From: CAZPUI01 sp964415525
Lineage (GTDB): Bacteria > Acidobacteriota > Holophagae > Holophagales > Holophagaceae
Length of the DNA: 6,600 nucleotides
NCBI GenBank assembly: GCA_964415525.1
Contig: CAYQAS010000176.1
Coordinates: 1-6,600, forward strand
Direction: 5' to 3'
Shown: positions 1 to 5,199 of the stretch, piece after piece
How the letters are laid out: each line of letters begins with the position of its first letter
Numbering within the stretch: the first letter of the stretch is position 1
Program-made: the position numbers and the translations under genes
The notes under the pieces: model-generated
Seen by the model: the letters and a program-made list of their open reading frames with translations, nothing else
Database searches by the model: none
Told to the model about the DNA's origin: nothing

Positions 1-808
1 TCATCTTGAGGACGCCGTAGTCCAGGGTCTCGTGGATCTCCGCGAGGCTGGAGCCAGATCCGCCATGGAAGACCAACATGGAGCGATCACCCGCATGGGC
101 CGCGGCGATGGCCGCCTGCCCGTCCCGCAAGATGGTGGGCTTGAGCTTCACGTTGCCCGGCTTGTAGACGCCGTGCACGTTGCCGAAAGTGGCGGCCAGC
201 ATGTAGCGACCGATGGGATTCAGCGCCTTGTGCACGTCCACCATGTCCTGAGGCGTCGTGTAGAGCTTGTCCTGGGGCACGCCGGAGGTGTCGTGGCCAT
301 CCTCCTCGCCGCCGACCACGCCGGTTTCCACCTCGAGGATGATCTCCGAGGCGGCGCAGCGCGTAAGGAGCTCCACGGACTTCGCGATGTTCTCCGAGAG
401 GCTCAGCTCGCTGCGGTCGAACATGTGGGCATTGAAGAGGTTGCCCAGACCCGCGGCACGGCGGCGCTCGGTCTCGGCGATGAGGGGCAGGACGAAACCC
501 TCGAGATACTTCGGGTGGCAGTGGTCCGTGTGCAGGGCCACGTTCACGTCGTAGAAGTCGGCCATGTAGTGGACGTAGTTGGCGAGGGCGATGGCGCCCT
601 TGGCCATGCTCTTCACCCCCAGGCCGGAGATGAACTCGGCGCCGCCCGTGGACACCTGAACGATGCCATCGGCACCCGCAGTCTTCAGTCCCAGCAGCAC
701 TGCATTGGCCGTCTCGGTGGAGGTCACGTTGAAGGCCGGATAGGCGAACTTTCCTTCCTTCGCGCGGTCGAGCATCTTCACGTACTGGGCTGGGCTGACG
801 ACTGGCAT
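1..808 (-). CDS. fba: Class II fructose-bisphosphate aldolase, long (FbaA-like) type; C-terminus cut by the window edge
   Basis: Zinc-dependent cytosolic enzyme of glycolysis and gluconeogenesis that interconverts fructose 1,6-bisphosphate with dihydroxyacetone phosphate and glyceraldehyde 3-phosphate. The minus strand reads 269 codons without a stop, beginning MPVVSPAQYVKMLDRAKEGK. The family's active-site motifs appear in order: HTDHC at residues 93-97 (catalytic Asp95, zinc ligand His96), the zinc-ligand Glu161 followed by GGEEDG (166-171), FGNVHGVYKPGN (208-219, zinc ligand His212) and VFHGGSGS (246-253, zinc ligand His248). These correspond to E. coli FbaA D109/H110, E174, H226 and H264. 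FbaA proteins are about 360 residues, so roughly 90 C-terminal residues lie beyond base 1. The ATG at 806-808 follows AGGAGG (813-818, minus) by 4 nt. The gene is divergent from metB. Family assignment is very secure; the exact clade is less so. Confidence 0.95.
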   Translation of the reverse strand, partial: MPVVSPAQYVKMLDRAKEGKFAYPAFNVTSTETANAVLLGLKTAGADGIVQVSTGGAEFISGLGVKSMAKGAIALANYVHYMADFYDVNVALHTDHCHPKYLEGFVLPLIAETERRRAAGLGNLFNAHMFDRSELSLSENIAKSVELLTRCAASEIILEVETGVVGGEEDGHDTSGVPQDKLYTTPQDMVDVHKALNPIGRYMLAATFGNVHGVYKPGNVKLKPTILRDGQAAIAAAHAGDRSMLVFHGGSGSSLAEIHETLDYGVLKM

Positions 809-871
809 GAAGCCTCCTGAGAACCGGGATGTGGACCCCTAGATCCTATCGCCAAAATCCAGAACGAATCG

Positions 872-891
872 CTTTCTACCACTTTCTACCA
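872..891. repeat. Perfect 10-bp tandem direct repeat in the fba/metB divergent intergenic region
   Basis: The unit CTTTCTACCA occurs twice back to back (872-881 and 882-891); on the minus strand it reads TGGTAGAAAG twice. It lies 64-83 bp upstream of the aldolase start, where a promoter or operator would be expected. A 10-bp period places both copies on the same face of the helix, which suits a regulator binding site, but no regulator family is recognised. Chance or a simple slippage duplication is equally possible. Confidence 0.45.
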
Positions 892-1025
892 ATCGATGCG
901 GCATCGACCCCGCAACGTGTAACCACCTGCCCCCGCGAAATGAATACACGCCTGCCGAAAGCGCTCAGGCCTCATGTAACCCGGGAAAAGATGAAGGTCC
1001 AACCAACCGAATCTTATTCTTCCTG

Positions 1026-1052
1026 TTGTTAATTCACTTTCTGTTTTACACT
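1026..1052 (+). promoter_or_regulatory. Weak sigma70-like promoter candidate for metB-cysK
   Basis: TTGTTA (1026-1031) and TACACT (1047-1052) resemble -35 and -10 boxes, separated by 15 bp, which is shorter than the ideal 17. They sit in the most AT-rich part of the 809-1112 intergenic region and would give a leader of about 55 nt before the metB ATG at 1113. The rest of this interval (809-1025) holds only the tandem repeat at 872-891; the small open frames there show no recognisable protein. No riboswitch or T-box signature was recognised. Confidence 0.3.
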
Positions 1053-1112
1053 TTTGCATCGGCCGGCATCCCACTGAAGAACCCGGCCCTGCCGCCTCCC
1101 TGAGGAGCTTTC

Positions 1113-2341
1113 ATGTCCCAGCCATTCCTCGATTCCAATGTCCCCGGCAACCCGGCCTACCACTTTGGCGTGGTGCCCCCCGGCACGCCCTCCCGGGTGG
1201 GTTGGGGCGAGCGTCCCGAGCATTTGTCCGCCACCGGCCAGGCCACGAAGTGTGTGCATGCGGGCTCACAGCCTGATCCCGCCTACGGCAGCGTGATGCC
1301 GCCGATTTACCAGACCTCGACCTTCGCCTTCACCGACCTCGGTACCAACGGCGGCTTTGACTACACCCGCAGCGGGAATCCCACCCGCGCCCGTCTCGAG
1401 GAGGCCATCTCGCTGCTGGAAGGCGGCAGCGGGGCCACCTGTACGAGCACGGGGATGAGCGCCATCCTCGTGGCCCTGAATCTTCTCGAACACGGCGCCC
1501 ACGTGCTGGCCACCATCGACTGCTACGGCGGCACCTTCCGCACCCTCGAGCACGCCAAGAGGATCTACGGCCTGCAGGTGACCTACCTGGATCTGGCGGA
1601 TCTGGCCGCGGTGGAAGCCGCCTGGACACCGGCGACGAAGCTTGTCTGGGTAGAGACCCCCAGCAACCCGCTGCTGCGCCTGACGGACATTGAGGCGATC
1701 GCCAAGCTCGCGAAGTCCCGCGGGGCCCTGACAGTGGTGGACAACACCTTCCTCAGCCCGCTCCAACAGAAGCCCTTTCAGCTCGGTGCCGATCTCGTCA
1801 TCCACAGCACCACCAAGTATCTGAACGGCCACAGCGATGTCGTCGGCGGAGCCGTGGTGGCCGCGCCGGACCAGCCGGAGCTCGCCCAGAAGGTCGCGGC
1901 GCTGAACAACCTGCTGGGCACCAGCCAGAGCCCCCACGACACCTCCCTGGTGCTGCGCGGCCTCAAGACCCTGCACCTGCGCATGGCGGCCCACGAGGCC
2001 AACGCCTCTGCCATCGCCCAGCGCCTGGAAACCCACCCTGCCGTGGCCAAGGTGAACTACCCCGGCCTGCCCAGCCATCCCCAGCACGACCTCGCCAAGC
2101 GACAGCAACAGGGCTTCGGCGCCATGGTGAGCTTCGAGCTGAAGGATGCCGCCCGCGTCGAGCACGTCCTGCGTTCCCTGCGCTGGTTCGGCCTCGCCGA
2201 GAGCCTTGGCGGCGTCGAAAGCCTCGTCGCCCACCCCGCCAGCATGACTCACGCCTCCATGACCCCCGAAGCCCGCGCCAACGCCGGCATCAGCGATGGC
2301 CTCATCCGCCTGAGCGTCGGCATCGAGAGCCTCGAAGACCT
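1113..2341 (+). CDS. metB: Cystathionine gamma-synthase / gamma-lyase family enzyme (MetB-like), 3' end lost in the assembly gap
   Basis: PLP-dependent cytosolic enzyme of Cys/Met metabolism. The MetB reaction joins an activated homoserine with cysteine to give cystathionine; the related gamma-lyase reaction runs towards cysteine. 410 residues are visible. PLP-fold landmarks are Tyr84/Arg86 in DYTRSGNPT (neighbouring-subunit phosphate contact), STGMSA (112-117), Asp210 in VVDNTF, the Schiff-base Lys235 in HSTTKYLNGHSDVVGG, LAESLGGVESL (361-371) and Arg399 in IRLSVG (substrate carboxylate). DCYGG (136-140), RQQQGFGAM (330-338) and MTHASMTPEARANAGIS (378-394) closely match E. coli MetB, hence the name, but lyase or O-acetylhomoserine specificity cannot be excluded. 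The ATG follows AGGAG (1103-1107) by 5 nt. That start gives an unusual N-terminal extension of about 40 residues relative to E. coli MetB. Only about 10-15 C-terminal residues and the stop should be missing. Confidence 0.88.
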
Positions 2342-2441
2342 NNNNNNNNNNNNNNNNNNNNNNNNNNNNNNNNNNNNNNNNNNNNNNNNNNNNNNNNNNN
2401 NNNNNNNNNNNNNNNNNNNNNNNNNNNNNNNNNNNNNNNNN
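2342..2441. other. Assembly gap of exactly 100 Ns
   Basis: A run of exactly 100 Ns is the usual placeholder for a gap of unknown length. It hides the last residues of metB, any metB-cysK spacer and the first residues of cysK. By comparison with E. coli MetB (about 14 residues after GEDL) and B. subtilis CysK (about 27 residues before the first visible position), at least roughly 125 bp of coding sequence is missing, so the true gap is probably longer than the 100 bases shown. Confidence 0.97.
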
Positions 2442-3296
2442 GCCACGGTCTTCGTGAAGCTGGAGAGCGCCAATCCCGGCGGCAGCGTCAAGGACCGTAT
2501 CGCCCTCTCGATGATCGAGGATGCCGAAGCCAAGGGCACCCTGAAGCCCGGCAGTGAGCTGCTGGAAGCCACCAGTGGCAACACGGGCGTGGGTCTCGCC
2601 TTTGTCGCCGCCACCAAGGGCTATCCCATCACCCTCGTCATGCCCGACACCATGACCCTGGAGCGCCGCGCACTGCTGAAGGCCTACGGCGCGACCCTCG
2701 TGCTCACTCCCGGCAGCCTCGGCATGAAGGGCGCCGTGGACAAGGCGGAGGAGCTGGCCAAGGACCCCAAGTATTTCCTGGTGCAGCAGTTCGAGAACCC
2801 CGCCAATCCTGCGGTCCACCGCCGCACCACCGCCCTGGAAGTGCTGGAGCAGGTCCCCGAGCTGGATGCCTTCGTGGCAGGCATCGGCACCGGCGGCACC
2901 ATCACCGGCGTGGGCGAGGTGCTGCAGGAGAAGAAGCCTGGCGTCCAAATCATCGCGGTGGAGCCCAAGGACAGCCCCCTGCTCACCGAAGGCAAGGCCG
3001 GCCCCCACAAGATCCAGGGCATCGGCGCCAACTTCGTGCCCGCAGTGCTGAACCGGAATGCCTACACCCGCATCGAGGACGTGGCCTATGAAGATGCCCT
3101 CACCGTCGCCCGGGATCTGGCCCGCAAGGAAGGCCTCCTCACCGGCATCAGCACCGGCGCCATCGTGTGGGCGGCGCTGAAGGTCGCGAAGGAACTGGGA
3201 GAAGGGAAGACAGTGGTGGCGGTGCTGTGCGATACGGGCGAGCGCTACCTCAGCCACCCGCTGTTCGCTGAGATCGATGGGCCCGCTTCGATCTAG
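2442..3296 (+). CDS. cysK: Cysteine synthase (O-acetylserine sulfhydrylase, CysK family), 5' end lost in the assembly gap
   Basis: PLP-dependent fold-type II enzyme that makes cysteine from O-acetylserine and sulfide in the cytosol. 284 residues are visible, ending at TAG 3294-3296; about 25-30 N-terminal residues including the start are in the gap. Visible motifs are KLESANPGGSVKDR with the PLP Schiff-base lysine at codon 2490-2492, TSGNTGVGLA (substrate loop), GIGTGGTITG (PLP phosphate loop), HKIQGIGANF, GISTGA and the C-terminal DTGERYLSHPLF. Family length is about 305-325 residues, so this copy looks otherwise complete. Close pairing with a MetB/gamma-lyase gene means a cystathionine beta-synthase-type activity (as in MccA) is an alternative; the motifs seen favour CysK but do not decide. 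It probably shares a transcript with metB. A second copy of its last 18 or so codons lies 183 bp downstream. Confidence 0.9.
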   Translation, partial: ATVFVKLESANPGGSVKDRIALSMIEDAEAKGTLKPGSELLEATSGNTGVGLAFVAATKGYPITLVMPDTMTLERRALLKAYGATLVLTPGSLGMKGAVDKAEELAKDPKYFLVQQFENPANPAVHRRTTALEVLEQVPELDAFVAGIGTGGTITGVGEVLQEKKPGVQIIAVEPKDSPLLTEGKAGPHKIQGIGANFVPAVLNRNAYTRIEDVAYEDALTVARDLARKEGLLTGISTGAIVWAALKVAKELGEGKTVVAVLCDTGERYLSHPLFAEIDGPASI

Positions 3297-3337
3297 CACA
3301 GCACCGCGTCCATGTTGGGTGGTGGTGGTGCTTCCCG

Positions 3338-3393
3338 GCGGGAGAACAGCGCACCGCGCTGTTCTCCCGCTCGCTTGGCGCTCCGCGCCAGCG
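3338..3393. repeat. Two back-to-back GC-rich hairpins between the two cysK 3' ends
   Basis: A perfect 15-bp inverted repeat (3338-3352 with 3356-3370, arm GCGGGAGAACAGCGC) closes a 3-nt ACC loop. It is followed immediately by a second hairpin (3372-3381 with 3385-3393) of nine pairs with one bulged T and a TCC loop. No T-run follows on either strand, so these are poor intrinsic terminators. The paired-hairpin layout in an intergenic space resembles REP/BIME-type palindromic elements. Whether it recurs in the genome cannot be seen from this window. Confidence 0.6.
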
Positions 3394-3413
3394 CTCTCGG
3401 AGCCGGGTCCCTT

Positions 3414-3476
3414 GACACCGGCGAGCGCGACCTCTCCCACCCGCTGTTCGCCGAGATCGATGGGCCCCAGGCCTGA
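3414..3476 (+). pseudogene. Detached second copy of the cysK 3' end
   Basis: Bases 3414-3467 match cysK 3231-3284 at 48 of 54 positions without gaps, then diverge to their own stop (TGA 3474-3476). Translated, copy 1 reads DTGERYLSHPLFAEIDGP and copy 2 DTGERDLSHPLFAEIDGP. Five of the six base differences are synonymous, including a two-base AGC/TCC serine switch; only Tyr to Asp changes the protein. The left boundary is abrupt: nothing upstream of the Asp codon resembles cysK. The copy is in the same frame as cysK (offset 183 bp). It could be the relic of a second cysK allele, a rearrangement endpoint, or the 3' part of a small frame open from ATG 3312 (54 codons). It shows no start signal and is most likely non-functional. 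Confidence 0.75.
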
Positions 3477-3485
3477 GAGACAGAC

Positions 3486-3514
3486 GACATCTGCAACAGC
3501 AGATGTCCACCTTT
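3486..3514 (+). terminator. Candidate rho-independent terminator for metB-cysK
   Basis: A perfect 9-bp stem (GACATCTGC 3486-3494 with GCAGATGTC 3499-3507) closes an AACA loop and is followed by CACCTTT. The position after the cysK stop fits a terminator, but the T tract is short and interrupted, so termination may be weak. Confidence 0.45.
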
Positions 3515-3516
3515 CC

Positions 3517-3568
3517 CATCCCCTCCATCCCTGTTCAAAAATCATTTGAAACAGGGATGGAGGGGATG
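3517..3568. repeat. Long near-perfect inverted repeat upstream of hydE
   Basis: CATCCCCTCCATCCCTGTT (3517-3535) is exactly complementary to 3550-3568 (19 bp). Shifting the register by one bulged A adds TTCAAA/TTTGAA pairs, giving a stem of about 23 bp with a 5-nt AATCA loop (3540-3544). One arm is pyrimidine-rich and the other purine-rich. It is followed on the plus strand by AAGGGGATAAAAA and has no U-run on either strand, so it does not look like a simple terminator. It ends 41 bp before the hydE start and may be a dispersed palindromic repeat, an mRNA-processing or stability structure, or a leader element. No other gene is visible in 3297-3609. Confidence 0.65.
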
Positions 3569-3609
3569 AAGGGGATAAAAACAGCACGCGCCCTTTCGGT
3601 ACGACTTCC

Positions 3610-4701
3610 GTGAACCCACTCCAAGACCTTCTCCGCCAGCCATCCCTGTCCCACGAGGACCTCGTCTTCCTCCTGGGACTCACCGCCCCGCGGGATGTCG
3701 CACTTCTGCGGGCCCGTGCCAACGAGGTGATGGAGGCCCACGTCGGACCATCCGTCTACTACCGCGGGATCATCGAGCTCTCCAATGTCTGCGCCTGCGA
3801 CTGTCTCTACTGCGGTATCCGCGCCTCCCAGCCGGGGCTCTCGCGGTACACACTCCAGGAAGAGGAGGTCATGGATGCCGCCCGCTGGTGTGCCTCAGAG
3901 GGCTACGGCTCCGTGGTGCTGCAGGCGGGGGAGCGCTCGGACGCGGCTTGGGTCGCCTGGATCAGCCGGCTCATTCACCGGATCCGCTCCGAGTGCGTAA
4001 CGCCAGATCTGCCCCAGGGCCTCGGCATCACCCTCAGCCTGGGCGAACAGAAGCTGGACACCTACTGTCGATGGCGTGAGGCCGGAGCCCACCGCTACCT
4101 GCTGCGGATCGAGACGACGGACGCCGAACTCTACGCCCGCATCCACCCGCCTCGGCAGACGCTGGAAGTTCGCAAACAGGCCCTGGAGGACCTCGCGACG
4201 GCGGGCTTCCAGGTGGGCACCGGCGTCATGATCGGCCTACCGGGCCAGACCCTCGACATGCTGGCCCGGGACATCGCCTATTTCCGCGAACACCCCATCG
4301 ACATGATCGGGATGGGGCCCTGGCTGCCGAGCGCAGGCACACCCATGGCGGATTGGCCCCAGCCCCTCGCGTCCGACTCCCAGCTCCAACTGGCCCTCAA
4401 CATGATTGCCGTGACCCGCCTTGCTCTGCCCGACGCCAACATCGCCGCCACCACGGCGCTGCAGGCCATGGTGCCCGATGGCCGGGAGCGGGGCCTGAGC
4501 TATGGTGCCAATGTCACCATGCCGAACCTGACACCGACCCACGCCCGGGAGGGCTACCAGCTCTACGACGGCAAGCCCTGCCTCGACGAGGGCCGCGTCG
4601 AGTGTCGCGGGTGTCTGCTGGGTCGCGTGGAATCCATCGGGCGAAACGTCGCCTTCAACCAGTGGGGCGATGCGCCTCGGTTCCAAGCCCGAGCGGAGTG
4701 A
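3610..4701 (+). CDS. hydE: [FeFe]-hydrogenase H-cluster maturase HydE (radical SAM)
   Basis: Radical SAM enzyme that acts after HydG on the Fe(CO)2(CN)-cysteine synthon in building the 2Fe subcluster and its dithiomethylamine bridge; HydF carries the product. The 363 residues are close to the T. maritima HydE length. Visible features are the SAM-cluster motif CX3CX2C (Cys61, 65, 68) in SNVCACDCLYCGIR, SVVLQAGE (101-108), TLSLGE (141-146), AHRYLLRIET (160-169), MIGLPGQT (207-214), GMGPWLPSAGTPMA (234-247), NIAATTALQAMVPDGRE (277-293), and C-terminal CX7CX2C (Cys324, 332, 335), matching the auxiliary-cluster cysteines of T. maritima HydE. Cys63 inside the SAM motif is extra. The GTG at 3610 is the only plausible start: an in-frame TGA lies at 3547-3549 with no ATG, GTG or TTG between. 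No clear Shine-Dalgarno precedes it. hydF, hydG and hydrogenase genes are not in view. Confidence 0.92.
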   Translation: MNPLQDLLRQPSLSHEDLVFLLGLTAPRDVALLRARANEVMEAHVGPSVYYRGIIELSNVCACDCLYCGIRASQPGLSRYTLQEEEVMDAARWCASEGYGSVVLQAGERSDAAWVAWISRLIHRIRSECVTPDLPQGLGITLSLGEQKLDTYCRWREAGAHRYLLRIETTDAELYARIHPPRQTLEVRKQALEDLATAGFQVGTGVMIGLPGQTLDMLARDIAYFREHPIDMIGMGPWLPSAGTPMADWPQPLASDSQLQLALNMIAVTRLALPDANIAATTALQAMVPDGRERGLSYGANVTMPNLTPTHAREGYQLYDGKPCLDEGRVECRGCLLGRVESIGRNVAFNQWGDAPRFQARAE

Positions 4702-4725
4702 TACCCTCGTATCAGGAGGTATGAC

Positions 4726-5199
4726 ATGAACCTGCGTCTACTGGCCCTCGCCGCCGCCCTGCCCCTGCTCGCCCAGGCCCCGGCCCCCAAGCCCAAGGCA
4801 CCCATCGCCGGGCCCTTCGAGCCCACCCGGGATGCCGCGAAGGATTTCGAGGCCGCCAAGACCCAGGCCAGGGCGACCGGCCGACGCATCCTGGTGGATG
4901 TGGGCGGGAACTGGTGCAGTTGGTGCCGCCTGCTCCACGGGTTCTGGGAGCAGCAGAAGGAGGTCAAGGCGCTACGGGACGGCGGTTTCGTGTTCCTGAT
5001 GGTGAACTTCAGCCCTGATAACAAGAACGAGGCCTTCCTGGGCCAGTTCCCCAAGATCAAGGGCTACCCGCATTTCTTCGTGCTGGATGCCGATGGCAAG
5101 CTCCTCCACTCCCAGGACACCGGGGAACTGGAAGAAGCCAAGGGCTACAGCCCCGCCAAGATCAGCGCATTCCTGAAGGCCTGGAGCCCGGCGAAGTAG
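4726..5199 (+). CDS. Exported thioredoxin-like protein with WCSWC active site
   Basis: 157 residues. A short signal peptide (MNLRLLALAAALPLLAQAPA) with likely cleavage after AQA points to the periplasm or cell surface. A proline-rich linker follows, then a thioredoxin fold: VDVGGNWCSWCRLLHGFW (57-74) carries the redox pair Cys64/Cys67, and GYPHFFVLD (113-121) carries the cis-Pro at 115. The WC-x-WC form and the FWEQQKEV segment after it resemble the thioredoxin_7/DUF255-like group of periplasmic thiol reductases rather than classic TrxA. The substrate is unknown; disulfide reduction or exchange is the likely chemistry. The ATG at 4726 follows AGGAGGT (4714-4720) by 5 nt; the ATG at 4721 opens only two codons before TGA. 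It begins 24 bp after the hydE stop, so cotranscription is plausible, though a functional link to HydE is only inferred. Confidence 0.85.
   Translation: MNLRLLALAAALPLLAQAPAPKPKAPIAGPFEPTRDAAKDFEAAKTQARATGRRILVDVGGNWCSWCRLLHGFWEQQKEVKALRDGGFVFLMVNFSPDNKNEAFLGQFPKIKGYPHFFVLDADGKLLHSQDTGELEEAKGYSPAKISAFLKAWSPAK

Noticed and set aside
32..820. A 262-codon plus-strand frame at the left edge
   Set aside because: It is the complement of the aldolase gene, whose minus-strand reading has all the catalytic motifs.
872..891. MraZ-type binding boxes (AAAGTGG-like spacing on the minus strand)
   Set aside because: Only one of the two units has the AAAGTG core, and there is no mraZ or division cluster nearby.
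829..1074. Small open frames on both strands in the fba-metB intergenic region
   Set aside because: They have no ribosome-binding sites, no recognisable protein and composition unlike the neighbouring genes; promoter DNA is the better explanation.
1053..1112. Possible riboswitch or attenuator in the metB leader (GGCCGG 1061-1066 with CCGGCC 1083-1088)
   Set aside because: The stem is only 6 bp with a 16-nt loop. None of the conserved elements of SAM riboswitches or T-boxes was recognised.
1113..3296. A single 727-codon frame joining the MetB-like and CysK-like enzymes
   Set aside because: It is continuous only through 100 Ns. Each half is a separate, well-known enzyme, and both lack the termini expected to lie in the gap.
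1266..3722. An 818-codon minus-strand frame opposite metB, cysK and the start of hydE
   Set aside because: It is antisense to three genes with clear family motifs, passes through the N gap and shows no recognisable domains. It is a typical high-GC shadow frame.
3610..4701. PylB (pyrrolysine biosynthesis) or biotin synthase as alternatives to HydE
   Set aside because: The NIAATTALQAMVPDGRE region, the NVTMPNLTP segment and the C-terminal CX7CX2C cysteines match HydE, not PylB or BioB.
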